From Bacillota bacterium (GTDB lineage Bacteria > Bacillota > Clostridia > Christensenellales > Aristaeellaceae): a stretch of 26,943 bases of DNA. A program made the position numbers and the translations under genes. Position 1 is the first letter of the stretch, and each line of letters opens with the position of its first letter. Under the pieces are notes generated by a model. That model was not told where the DNA came from. It saw only the letters and a list, made by a program, of their open reading frames with translations, and searched no databases. Positions 1 to 7,531 of the stretch are shown in pieces. The stretch lies in assembly GCA_023460055.1 (NCBI GenBank), contig JAEWRJ010000133.1:1-26943 (forward strand), in the 5' to 3' direction.

Positions 1-77
1 GCCTTAAGACCATTGCGGGCAGGCACTTTGAAGGGTACAAGGAGGCCGTTAGCCTGCTGATCAACCAGCTGTCGTAA
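1..77 (+). CDS. C-terminal fragment of an unrecognised protein
   Basis: An open frame enters from the left edge (first full codon at position 3) and ends at TAA 75-77. It gives 24 residues ending in LLINQLS. The tail is amphipathic and typical of a soluble protein, but it is too short to place in a family. It runs in the same direction as the secreted-protein gene that starts 82 bases downstream. Confidence 0.5.
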   Translation, partial: LKTIAGRHFEGYKEAVSLLINQLS

Positions 78-124
78 TATCCTGCCGCTATGCAAGAAAC
101 TCACCTTCTCATTCGTTATATGGG

Positions 125-130
125 TATAAT
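125..130 (+). promoter_or_regulatory. possible -10 box for the secreted-protein gene
   Basis: TATAAT lies 29 bases before the ATG at 160. No good -35 hexamer is visible at 16-18 bases spacing; the region around 100-107 is only weakly similar. The call rests on the -10 match and on its position in the short gap between two genes. Confidence 0.3.
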
Positions 131-159
131 CCCGGTAGTTAAGAGGAGGATGGATCAAA

Positions 160-1131
160 ATGAGGAAACTGTTATCCCTGATATTATTTAGTGCTTTGCT
201 TCTGACTCTGCTGCCTTCGGGGGCAGCCGCGGCCGCCGAGATCACCGTGGAACAAACCAAAGACGAACTGACCTATACCAATGACTTCCCTCAGGCTCCC
301 GTGCTGACCATCACCAACACTGCCGGCTATGACGTGACCGTAACCGTGCAGGTTTATGATGAGCTGGAGCGCAAATACATCTACAGCGAGCAGTTTGTGG
401 TTCCTGTTGGCGGTGTTCCCCTGGTGCTCAACGGTTTTGCCTATAAGCCGCTGACGCGCAACGGGCAGATCAACACCTACCACTACCGAGTGACGACACC
501 GGGCGGACTAAAAAAAATTCTGTACTTTGCCCAGACCATGTTTATTGATAAGAATACCAGCCTGCCCTATTACAAGCAGGTGCACAACAGCTATCTGCCG
601 CGCAACACTGTCAGTTCCTTCGGACCCCAGTTCCGCGTGATCAGCCCTGATTTTACCAAGAAATGGTATATGTTCACCCCCATTGATCTGAATGTTCAGG
701 GCAGGCAGACCTTTACCCTGGTCGCCAGCAATATGTATGAGGTCGGTGAGGTATACGTGGATGTATTCGGTGATACCGTCAATGTGAGTTATGCCTACAA
801 TTATCCGGGGGAGAAGATGGAAGGGGTGAAGGAATTTATCACCTTCTATACCGATTATGGCCAGGCGCTTTTGAATGACCCGGATACCGAAAAGACCGCG
901 TTTGCCTTCGGACAGCCCTTCAGCATTGCCAACAGCCTTGGCGGGGATACCAATGTGCTGATGTTTGTCCGCAATAACCTGAGCTATTACCGCTTTCCGG
1001 CGCCTACGGTGCAGCTAACGCGCAATTACCCCAATTCCACAGCCCGCAAGGCCGAGCGCGGCGCCATGCTCTCCCTGATGGATCCTGTGGAGGGGGTTGA
1101 CCTGGTGAATGACCACAACTACGGCAACTAA
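160..1131 (+). CDS. secreted protein of unknown function
   Basis: This encodes 323 residues. The N-terminus is a classical Sec signal peptide: MRKLL, a hydrophobic run of about 15 residues, then an Ala-rich cleavage region near residues 22-26. There is no lipobox cysteine, no later membrane segment and no LPxTG-type anchor, so the mature protein should be released or bound non-covalently. The mature part has alternating polar and hydrophobic residues and many Thr, Val and Tyr, suggesting beta-sheet; residues 27-110 could be an Ig-like domain. I recognise no catalytic motif or family. GAGGAGG stands about 8 bases before the ATG. The gene appears monocistronic, ending at a bidirectional terminator facing the GH9 gene. 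Location outside the cell is the only functional statement I can support. Confidence 0.75.
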   Translation: MRKLLSLILFSALLLTLLPSGAAAAAEITVEQTKDELTYTNDFPQAPVLTITNTAGYDVTVTVQVYDELERKYIYSEQFVVPVGGVPLVLNGFAYKPLTRNGQINTYHYRVTTPGGLKKILYFAQTMFIDKNTSLPYYKQVHNSYLPRNTVSSFGPQFRVISPDFTKKWYMFTPIDLNVQGRQTFTLVASNMYEVGEVYVDVFGDTVNVSYAYNYPGEKMEGVKEFITFYTDYGQALLNDPDTEKTAFAFGQPFSIANSLGGDTNVLMFVRNNLSYYRFPAPTVQLTRNYPNSTARKAERGAMLSLMDPVEGVDLVNDHNYGN

Positions 1132-1170
1132 AGACAACCGGGGATATGCATAGTTCTCCAGGTTAATATA

Positions 1171-1208
1171 AAACAGTGCCCGGCATCTCTGCCCAGGCAC
1201 TGTTTTTG
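1171..1208. terminator. bidirectional terminator between convergent genes
   Basis: A 10-bp stem (1171-1180 with 1196-1205, AAACAGTGCC/GGCACTGTTT) closes a 15-base loop that can itself form a GGC/GCC pair. It has T residues on the right and A residues on the left, so it can stop the secreted-protein transcript on the plus strand and the GH9 operon on the minus strand. Confidence 0.8.
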
Positions 1209-1244
1209 TAAAAGGCTTCTGTATGTGTTAAAATTAAACTCACT

Positions 1245-2813
1245 TCATTGAAATGCAGCCAATAAATAAACCAGCGGGCTGTTCCAGTAGATGGTGACTT
1301 CATTGGAGGCGTAAGCGTCCCAATGATCGATATACTGCCTGGCCGGCGGGAGAGCGCTCAGGCGCTCCCGATCGATACCATCCTGAAGGCCGCTGTTTGG
1401 CCCGCCCGCCAGCATGCCGGTCATGGCTTTGTTTACGCTGACCGATGAGCGGTGATGCGGATGCCTGGCAGCCATTGAACCGAAACCGGTGATGAAGCTT
1501 AAGCAGTTCGCGTTCCGGCCCAGCAGGTAATGCAGCTGGTCCTGGGCTGTTTGCCGGTATCCCTGCCCGGAAGCGAAGGCATCAGCCAGCAGCAGGACCA
1601 TGCCGTTGCTGGCTACATCCATATTGCTGCCCCATATATACTGATCGCTGTTGATCGTCACCCAATAAGCCTCCCCGCCGGCAGTACGCGTCAGTTCGCG
1701 CGCCTTTTTCAGCAGGATCTCTTTTGCTTTTATATACAAAGCTTCATCGCGCCGCGCCTGGGGCATTTGCAGATACAGAAGCACCGCGTAAAGACCCATG
1801 TCTTCCCATCCGGTTCCTGTTGTTTTCCCAAGCAAAGGACGCAGATCTTCTACGTAGTCCGGTTCACCCGACGCCAGGCAGAGCCCCGCCGCGGCCAGCG
1901 CCCGCTCATCGCTGTCATCTTCATCGCCGTATTCACCGGTTGAAATACCGGGCGGGTTTTTGAAACCCGGGACATCCGGATGGGTTTTCAACCAAGCGTA
2001 GGCTCTTTTGGCAGCCGCCAGAAGAGAGTCCGCGTAGACGGGATCGGTCTGCCGGTAAAAAAGCGAGGCATAGGCGCAAACGCCGGCGAAATCTCCGGTT
2101 GCGGTGGCGGAGATAGGGGACAGATACATGGGCACCTGGCAGGCATCGGGCATAACATCCAGGGGGACAAAGGCTTTGCTGGTCAGCTTGTGATATACGC
2201 CGCCTGTGCTTTCATCCTGCATTTGCAGCATCCAATCCAGCTCATATCGCACTTCATCCAGAAGCGCCGAGCTGAACAGGTCCGGGAAATCGCGCTGGGC
2301 CAGCAGAAGGTCTATTACAGCCTTGCCGGCTGCGGACACATAGCGGCCGTAATCGCCCGCGTCATGCCATCCGCCCAGCACCTTCTTTTTGATGTCCGTT
2401 CCGTACACAGTGGCCTCCCCCAGGTGGCAGGCGGCATGCGCGTGTTTTCCGGCCAAAGCCTCAGGCAGATCCTGACCGCAGCGCTGAAGTGTGAAGAAAC
2501 GCAGCGCGGCTTGAAGGACACCCTTGTATACATCTTCTCCTATGGTGAAAGGAAGGCTGTCACCCAGGTCCGTACGGAGGATATAGCTGCCAGGTGCCGT
2601 GAGCGCTGTCAGATCGGCATATGCCACCTGATCGCCGCTGGCGGGGTCTCTCTTCAGCGGACCGATCTCACCGCTCAGCACGCCCGTCAATTCCGGGTAA
2701 GCCAGTACCTCAAAGCGTCCTTGCGCGTCCGCCACACAGGCCACCTTCTCATCCCGGGGCCGGTAGCCCAATTGGTTGAGACGCACAGGGGGCAGGCCTT
2801 TGTTCAATGTCAT
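1245..2813 (-). CDS. cytoplasmic glycoside hydrolase family 9 enzyme
   Basis: This encodes 522 residues. An N-terminal Ig-like domain of the cellulase type (about 8-95, with the VRLNQLGYRP opening) is followed by an (alpha/alpha)6 GH9 catalytic domain. GGWHDAGDYGRYV at 148-159 carries the paired aspartates Asp151 and Asp154 that activate water. RHPHHRSS at 450-457 is the conserved His/Arg region, and NEVTIYWNSPLV at 504-515 carries the proton donor Glu505. There is no signal peptide; the protein starts MTLNKGLPPV, so it should act inside the cell on imported cellodextrins. Alicyclobacillus Cel9A is a known GH9 of similar length, Ig-like layout and no signal peptide. AGGAGG precedes the ATG. 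It is the third gene of the GH94-LacI-GH9 operon. The exact substrate (glucan, xyloglucan or glucosamine oligomers) cannot be read from sequence alone. Confidence 0.9.
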   Translation of the reverse strand: MTLNKGLPPVRLNQLGYRPRDEKVACVADAQGRFEVLAYPELTGVLSGEIGPLKRDPASGDQVAYADLTALTAPGSYILRTDLGDSLPFTIGEDVYKGVLQAALRFFTLQRCGQDLPEALAGKHAHAACHLGEATVYGTDIKKKVLGGWHDAGDYGRYVSAAGKAVIDLLLAQRDFPDLFSSALLDEVRYELDWMLQMQDESTGGVYHKLTSKAFVPLDVMPDACQVPMYLSPISATATGDFAGVCAYASLFYRQTDPVYADSLLAAAKRAYAWLKTHPDVPGFKNPPGISTGEYGDEDDSDERALAAAGLCLASGEPDYVEDLRPLLGKTTGTGWEDMGLYAVLLYLQMPQARRDEALYIKAKEILLKKARELTRTAGGEAYWVTINSDQYIWGSNMDVASNGMVLLLADAFASGQGYRQTAQDQLHYLLGRNANCLSFITGFGSMAARHPHHRSSVSVNKAMTGMLAGGPNSGLQDGIDRERLSALPPARQYIDHWDAYASNEVTIYWNSPLVYLLAAFQ

Positions 2814-2853
2814 GGTGTCCTCCTACGCAGCTTGCTGATATTTGCCGGGTGCA

Positions 2854-3867
2854 TCAGATCAACCGCCTGACTGTCTCCCCGGGCAGCAGTTCTCCGGGGA
2901 CGATGATCGGCCTTGATTGTGCTCCCAGCGGTTCTGTGACGCGGCTGAGCAGCCTGATCGCTGCCTGCCGGCCGATTTCTTCTCCATCCTGCCTGACTGT
3001 GGTCAGACGAGGGTGGAACTTCTGGATGAGGGAGATGCCGTCATACCCTGCAATTGAAATATCTTCGGGAACGCGCAGACCCATCTGCCGGATGGCATCC
3101 ATGCCGCCAAGCGCAGAGTAGTCGTCCGGCATCAGGATGCAGGTTGGCGGCTCAGGGGAGGAGAGGAGCCTTTTCGTATCCTCCATCACGCGCCGTGTGC
3201 TGTGGTAATGGCTCGCAACCGCGTAATATGGGGGAACGTCAAGCCCGTGCTCGTTCACCGCCTCCCAGTAAGCGGCAAGCCTGGCATCTGTCACCGCGGA
3301 ATTGGTCCCGCGGATGAAGGCGATTCGCCGATGACCCATGCTGATGATGTAGCGCATCAGATCGAGTATGCCTTTTTTATTATCGCTGAGGATGCAATCC
3401 TTTCCCGAAAACAGGTGGTCGACGGTGATCAAGGGAATTTCGCTCTGCACGAGATTCTGGATCTCGGGGTCATAAAAATCTACGCACAGAACGCAAACGC
3501 CGTCTACATTGCGGTAACGGCAATGATCCAGATAGGAAAGCGTCTGGCCTCCGATGTTATGATTGATCAGGGTGATGTCGTAGCCCCTGCGCTCCGCCTC
3601 ACGCTTGAATCCATTGAGTATAATGATGAAATAGGTGTGCAGGAGGCTGTCCTGCAGATCATTGTCCAGAATTACGCCGAGGTTGAAGGTGCAGTTGGTC
3701 TTCAGCCCCCGGGCAATCGCGTTGGGATGATAGCCGATCTCACGCGCGGCTTTCAGCACCCTCTGGCGTGTTTCCTCGCTGACATCCGAGTAATTGTTCA
3801 ACGACTTGGAGACCGCCGATATGGAAAGCCCGCAGTACTTGGATAGGTCCTTCAGCGTAACTGCCAT
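2854..3867 (-). CDS. LacI/GalR-family transcriptional regulator
   Basis: This encodes 337 residues. The N-terminal helix-turn-helix spans about residues 4-23 (TLKDLSKYCGLSISAVSKSL), followed by the hinge helix HPNAIARGLK near 47-56. A periplasmic-binding-protein-like sensor domain follows to the C-terminus. It lies between the cellobiose phosphorylase gene (36 bases upstream) and the GH9 gene (40 bases downstream) on the same strand, so it is probably co-transcribed and autoregulates the operon. The likely effector is cellobiose or a product of its breakdown; this is inferred from neighbours only. Candidate operators are the CG-centred repeats at 6401-6422 and 6513-6540. GGGAGA stands six bases before the ATG. 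Confidence 0.92.
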   Translation of the reverse strand: MAVTLKDLSKYCGLSISAVSKSLNNYSDVSEETRQRVLKAAREIGYHPNAIARGLKTNCTFNLGVILDNDLQDSLLHTYFIIILNGFKREAERRGYDITLINHNIGGQTLSYLDHCRYRNVDGVCVLCVDFYDPEIQNLVQSEIPLITVDHLFSGKDCILSDNKKGILDLMRYIISMGHRRIAFIRGTNSAVTDARLAAYWEAVNEHGLDVPPYYAVASHYHSTRRVMEDTKRLLSSPEPPTCILMPDDYSALGGMDAIRQMGLRVPEDISIAGYDGISLIQKFHPRLTTVRQDGEEIGRQAAIRLLSRVTEPLGAQSRPIIVPGELLPGETVRRLI

Positions 3868-3903
3868 TGCCTGTCTCCCGTTGGTCTGTCTATTTTGGAT
3901 AGT

Positions 3904-6342
3904 CTACAGCACGACCTCTACCCGGTGCTCCCCGTCATAGAACAGCGGGAGAAGCGTGCCTTCTATGCGCTGTCCGTCAACCGTGATGGATTTTACGCCG
4001 CGGAAGGCTCTCGTTTCGTTGCTTACGTGAATATTGTACACTGCCTTCCGGAAGGCGCGGCGCACCGTGTATTCCCGCCAGTCCTCAGGGATGCAGGGAT
4101 CGATCCTTAGGCCCATGTAATCCGGTTTTACGCCAAGAATATTCTGTGTTATCACATAATAGTTCCAAGCAGCGGCGCCGGTCAGCCAGCTGTTTTTTGC
4201 CTGTCCGAAGCGAGGCGCGTCCTTGCCGGCGATCATCTGCGCGTAGACATAGGGCTCCATCTTATGCAGGTCGGACATATCCTCGCGGTAAGCAGGGGCG
4301 GTTTTCTTGTAAAGCTTGAAGGCGCGGTCGCCATGTCCGAGCATCGTTTCCGCCGCAACGATCCAGGGATTGTTGTGGCAGAAGATGCCGGCATTTTCCT
4401 TGTAACCCGGAGGATAGGATGATATTTCCCCAAGATTCAGCCGGTAGCTTTGATAGGCCGGCTGGTGGAGAACGATGCCGTGTTCGGTTTCCAGGCGGCT
4501 GGCAACGCTTTCCAGCGCCTTTGCGGCCTTACCGTCCTCAAGACCTATGCCGGCCATCACGCAAAAGCCCTGCGACTCAATGAAAATCTGCCCCTCAGTG
4601 TCTTCATGACTGCCTATTTTCCGGCCCGCGGCATCGTAAGCCCGGAGGAACCATTCACCATCCCAGCCGTGATCGAGCACCGCCTGGCGCATCAAGGCAA
4701 TGTGTTCCCGGGTGTATTGCGCGGCCTCTGTCTCCCCGCGCAAGGACTGTATGGCGGCCAGATCCGGCCCGATGGCAACCATCATGCCCGCGATCAGTAC
4801 CGACTCAGCCACCCTGGGATCGGGACCTTCCGGGTTTTCATAGGTCTGGAAGCTTTCATCCGGGTGCTTTGAATAACAGTTGAGGTTCAGGCAATCGTTC
4901 CAATCCGCCCTGCCTATCAGCGGCAGGCCGTGGGGGCCTTTGTTGCTGATCACATGATCAAAGCTGGCTTCCAGATGCTCCATCAAGGTGCCAGTATCCG
5001 CGGGGTTGGTATCATAGGGGACCTGTTCGTCCAGGATGGAGAAATCACCGGTCTCTTTTATGTAAGCTGCCGTTCCAGCGATCAGCCAAAGGGGATCGTC
5101 GTTGAACCCCCCGCCTATTTCGTTGTTGCCCTTCTTGGTGAGCGGCTGAAACTGGTGATAGCAGCCGCCGTCCCGAAACTGGGTCGCGGCGATATCCAGG
5201 ATGCGCTCGCGTGCCCTGTCCGGCGCCTGGTGGACAAAGCCCAGCAGATCCTGCGAGCTGTCGCGGAAACCCAGTCCGCGGCCGATGCCGCTTTCAAATA
5301 AGGACGCGCTGCGGGACATGTTGAAAGTGATCATGCATTGATAAGGGTTCCAGATATTGACCATTCGGTTGAGCTTTTCATCGCCGCATGACAATGAATA
5401 GGTATTGAGAAGCTCCGACCAATAGGTCTTCAAATCATCCAGCGCCTTGAGGACCTGCCCGTCTGTCTGCATCTTGCTGATCATGGACAGCGCGGGTGTT
5501 TTGTTGATGATGCCGGGAGCTGAGAATTTCTCGTCTTCAGGCAGCTCGACATAGCCTATCATGAAGGTACAGGCACGGGTCTCTCCGGGCGCGAGCTTCA
5601 GATCGATCTGGTGGCTTCCGATGGGCTGCCAGCCGCTGGCCATGCTGCCGCGGCTTTTCCCGGCTGCCACAGCTGCGGGTCTTTGCAGGCCTTCGTATAG
5701 CCCGGCGAAGCTTTCAAGATCCGTATCAAAGCCGTCCACAGGGGTGTTGACGGAAAAAAAGGCGTAATGGTTGCGGCGCTCCCGGTATTCGGTCTTATGG
5801 TAGATAACGCTTCCCTCAACCTCGACCTCACCTGTGTTGAAGTTGCGTTGGAAGTTGAGCATATCATCCTGCGCGTTCCATAGGCAAAACTCCACGTACG
5901 AAAACAAAGAGATTGTTTTTTCTTGCTGAGACTCATTTGTCAGACGCAGCTGATGCACCTCGGCATTGAGACCCAGCGGCACAAAAGCCAGCTGCTCGGC
6001 CCGCAGGCCGTTTTTACTGCCTGTAATGCGCGTATAGCCCATGCCGTGGCGGCATTCATAGAAATCAAGAGGGGTTCGTGAAGGCTTATAGCCGGGATTC
6101 CATATATCTTCGCCATCCTTGATATAGAAATACCTGCCATTGGAGTCGGCAGGGATGTTATTGTAGCGGTAGCGCAGCACACGGCGCAGCCGCGCGTCAC
6201 GGTAGAAGCAATAGCCTCCTGCCGTATTGGAAATAATACCGAAGAAACGCTCGCTTCCCAGATAATTGATCCAGGGATAGGGGGTCTCAGGCGTGGTGAT
6301 CACATATTCCCGGGCAGCATCGTCAAAATAGCCGTACCGCAT
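3904..6342 (-). CDS. cellobiose phosphorylase (GH94)
   Basis: This encodes 812 residues, the usual length for clostridial cellobiose phosphorylase. The enzyme splits cellobiose with phosphate into glucose and alpha-glucose-1-phosphate in the cytoplasm, saving one ATP per disaccharide. The N-terminal stretch with TPYPWINYLG (20-29) and AGGYCFYRDARLRR (41-54), and the WNPGYKPSRTPLDFYECRHG region (81-100), closely match the cellobiose phosphorylase subgroup rather than chitobiose or cellodextrin phosphorylases. The general acid is Asp483 within GRADWNDCLNLN (477-488). There is no signal peptide. AAGGAGG precedes the ATG. It is the first gene of the operon, behind a promoter whose -35 hexamer overlaps a LacI-type operator. 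No transporter gene is in the window, so the sugar importer must lie elsewhere. Confidence 0.95.
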   Translation of the reverse strand: MRYGYFDDAAREYVITTPETPYPWINYLGSERFFGIISNTAGGYCFYRDARLRRVLRYRYNNIPADSNGRYFYIKDGEDIWNPGYKPSRTPLDFYECRHGMGYTRITGSKNGLRAEQLAFVPLGLNAEVHQLRLTNESQQEKTISLFSYVEFCLWNAQDDMLNFQRNFNTGEVEVEGSVIYHKTEYRERRNHYAFFSVNTPVDGFDTDLESFAGLYEGLQRPAAVAAGKSRGSMASGWQPIGSHQIDLKLAPGETRACTFMIGYVELPEDEKFSAPGIINKTPALSMISKMQTDGQVLKALDDLKTYWSELLNTYSLSCGDEKLNRMVNIWNPYQCMITFNMSRSASLFESGIGRGLGFRDSSQDLLGFVHQAPDRARERILDIAATQFRDGGCYHQFQPLTKKGNNEIGGGFNDDPLWLIAGTAAYIKETGDFSILDEQVPYDTNPADTGTLMEHLEASFDHVISNKGPHGLPLIGRADWNDCLNLNCYSKHPDESFQTYENPEGPDPRVAESVLIAGMMVAIGPDLAAIQSLRGETEAAQYTREHIALMRQAVLDHGWDGEWFLRAYDAAGRKIGSHEDTEGQIFIESQGFCVMAGIGLEDGKAAKALESVASRLETEHGIVLHQPAYQSYRLNLGEISSYPPGYKENAGIFCHNNPWIVAAETMLGHGDRAFKLYKKTAPAYREDMSDLHKMEPYVYAQMIAGKDAPRFGQAKNSWLTGAAAWNYYVITQNILGVKPDYMGLRIDPCIPEDWREYTVRRAFRKAVYNIHVSNETRAFRGVKSITVDGQRIEGTLLPLFYDGEHRVEVVL

Positions 6343-6378
6343 GATGAGGCGCCTCCTTGTCAGGCTGATTTTATCTGG

Positions 6379-6408
6379 AGTATAGCATAGTCAGAGGGAA
6401 AGTTGCAA
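6379..6408 (-). promoter_or_regulatory. sigma-A promoter of the cellobiose phosphorylase operon
   Basis: Read on the minus strand, TTGCAA (6408-6403) and TATACT (6384-6379) are separated by 18 bases. The -10 ends about 36 bases before the GH94 start codon. The -35 lies inside the operator-like repeat at 6401-6422, which would allow direct repression by steric block. Confidence 0.65.
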
Positions 6409-6422
6409 ACGTTTTAGTTACA
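6401..6422. promoter_or_regulatory. LacI-type operator candidate O1 (or cre site)
   Basis: TTGCAAACGTTTTAGTTAC is centred on the CG step at 6410-6411, as in LacI/GalR-family operators. It matches 13 of 15 positions of the CcpA cre consensus WTGNAANCGNWNNCW. It overlaps the -35 of the GH94 promoter. Its right half, CGTTTTAGTTA, recurs inverted at 6513-6540, which favours a dedicated repressor over CcpA. Confidence 0.55.
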
Positions 6423-6512
6423 AAAATATGTGCATACGAGGCAAAATTATGCGGAATATGTCCTTATATTGTCTTTTTATAACAAGGTGATCGCAAAATG
6501 GCGGGCACAGAG

Positions 6513-6540
6513 AGCTGTATAACTAAAACGATGTAAATCA
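6513..6540. promoter_or_regulatory. second LacI-type operator candidate O2
   Basis: On the minus strand this reads TTTACATCGTTTTAGTTA, sharing the half-site CGTTTTAGTTA with O1 in parallel orientation to the plus-strand copy's reverse complement. The CG centres (6410-6411 and 6529-6530) are about 119 bp apart, a distance that could permit DNA looping by a tetrameric LacI protein. It lies 83 bp upstream of the rpmH -35 box. Confidence 0.45.
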
Positions 6541-6612
6541 CGCGATGCCGCCGGATATTTATCAACCCAAAGGGGAGGAACCATCGCGGACGATTTGCGA
6601 CTGGATCGGGTA

Positions 6613-6641
6613 TTGACAGGCGCGGACGGCTTGGATATAAT
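6613..6641 (+). promoter_or_regulatory. consensus sigma-A promoter of rpmH
   Basis: TTGACA (6613-6618), 17 bases, TATAAT (6636-6641): a perfect consensus promoter, as expected for a ribosomal protein gene. The leader to the rpmH ATG is about 72 bases and contains a small hairpin, GCCGA/TCGGC (6688-6702), just before the ribosome binding site. Confidence 0.9.
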
Positions 6642-6719
6642 CAATGAGTTCGTCAAGGTGTTCGGCATGGCAGCATGCGTCTTGGACGCCGAAAGTGTCG
6701 GCTAAAGGAGTGATCCAAC

Positions 6720-6854
6720 ATGTTTCGTACTTATCAGCCCAAGAAGCGTCAGCGCAACAAGGTGCACGGTTTCCGCCAGCGCATGTCCACCAGAAACGGA
6801 CGCCGGGTGCTTGCGGCTCGCCGTCTTCGCGGCCGTAAATCGCTGACCGTCTGA
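6720..6854 (+). CDS. rpmH: 50S ribosomal protein L34
   Basis: This is a 44-residue, strongly basic protein beginning MFRTYQPKKRQRNKVHGFRQ, with RMSTRNGRRVLAARRLRGRK following: the complete L34 family pattern and length. L34 is a small structural protein of the large ribosomal subunit. AAGGAG stands about 9 bases before the ATG. It opens the conserved rpmH-rnpA-yidD-yidC-jag order. In many bacteria dnaA lies next to rpmH, but here the upstream neighbour is the GH94 operon. Confidence 0.96.
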   Translation: MFRTYQPKKRQRNKVHGFRQRMSTRNGRRVLAARRLRGRKSLTV

Positions 6855-6856
6855 GA

Positions 6857-6930
6857 AAAACCCGCCGCCCCTGCCAGTCGCAAGGCTTAGCCCGCCCTGT
6901 TGAAATTGTATGTAGGGGGCGGGTTTTCTT
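6857..6930 (+). terminator. leaky terminator/attenuator between rpmH and rnpA
   Basis: The right arm GGGCGGGTTTT (6917-6927), followed by CTTT, can pair with CCCGCCC at 6891-6897 (19-base loop) or with AAAACCCGCC at 6857-6866 (long loop). Either form gives a GC stem followed by T residues. Placed inside an operon, it probably lowers expression of rnpA relative to rpmH. The two left arms compete for the same right arm. Confidence 0.6.
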
Positions 6931-6954
6931 TACTGTACAGGAGGCAGACAGGCC

Positions 6955-7290
6955 ATGCAAAAAGCCTACCGCTTACGCAGACGGGGACAGTTCCGCTATG
7001 TGTACCGCAAGGGAAAAACGGCGGGTCAGCCCTGCCTGACACTCAGCTATGTAAAGGCGGGCCGGCTGCAGGCGGGTTTTTCGGTATCAAAAAAAGTGGG
7101 CGGAGCCGTTGTCCGCAACCGCGTCAAACGCAGAATGCGGGAGTATTTCCGTTTGCAGATACCGCAGCTCAAAGGGGGCTATTATGTATTTTCCGCCAGA
7201 TTGCCGGCAGCGCAGGCGGATTATCACCTCCTTGCAAAGGAAATGGAAAAACTGATGCGGCGGATGCAGCTGTACGAGGAGCAGGCGTGA
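6955..7290 (+). CDS. rnpA: ribonuclease P protein component
   Basis: This encodes 111 residues, normal for RnpA. The family signature is GAVVRNRVKRRMREYFR (50-66), the basic helix that binds the RNase P RNA. YRLRRRGQFRYVYRKGK at the N-terminus and FSVSKKVGG before the signature also fit. With the catalytic RNA (rnpB, not in the window) it trims the 5' leader from precursor tRNAs. Its end overlaps the yidD start by four bases, suggesting translational coupling. The start ATG is preceded by the GC hairpin and ACAGGAGGCAGACAGGCC. Confidence 0.96.
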   Translation: MQKAYRLRRRGQFRYVYRKGKTAGQPCLTLSYVKAGRLQAGFSVSKKVGGAVVRNRVKRRMREYFRLQIPQLKGGYYVFSARLPAAQADYHLLAKEMEKLMRRMQLYEEQA

Positions 7291-7526
7291 AACGCCTGAT
7301 GCTCCGATTGATCGGCTTTTATCAAAAGCAGATCAGCCCGCATACTTTGGCATCCTGCCGTCACACCCCCACCTGTTCTGAGTATATGAAAGTAGCCGTG
7401 GAACGCTATGGCGCGCTGCGCGGAGGATGGATGGGGATAAAAAGGATATTGCGCTGTAATCCTCTTTTCAAGGGAGGATATGACCCCGTACCGGAACTGC
7501 CGGACGGAGTGATAAGGAGGGACTAA
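7287..7526 (+). CDS. yidD: membrane protein insertion efficiency factor YidD
   Basis: This encodes 79 residues from a GTG start that overlaps the rnpA stop (GTGA). The sequence begins MKRLMLRLIGFYQKQISP and continues with SCRHTPTCSEYMKVAVERYG, GGWMGIKRILRCNPL and GGYDPVP: the full set of YidD (DUF37) motifs, including the conserved cysteines. YidD is a small protein at the inner face of the membrane that helps YidC-dependent insertion. A start at ATG 7299 is possible, but it would remove the conserved first four residues. It sits five bases before the yidC start, and the yidC ribosome binding site lies in its last codons. Confidence 0.95.
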   Translation: MKRLMLRLIGFYQKQISPHTLASCRHTPTCSEYMKVAVERYGALRGGWMGIKRILRCNPLFKGGYDPVPELPDGVIRRD

Positions 7527-7531
7527 ATCAG

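Noticed and set aside
6343..6719. Possible oriC next to rpmH
   Set aside because: There is no dnaA gene and no repeated TTATCCACA-like boxes; TTATCAACC at 6559-6567 is a lone weak match. The region is explained by the GH94 and rpmH promoters and operators.
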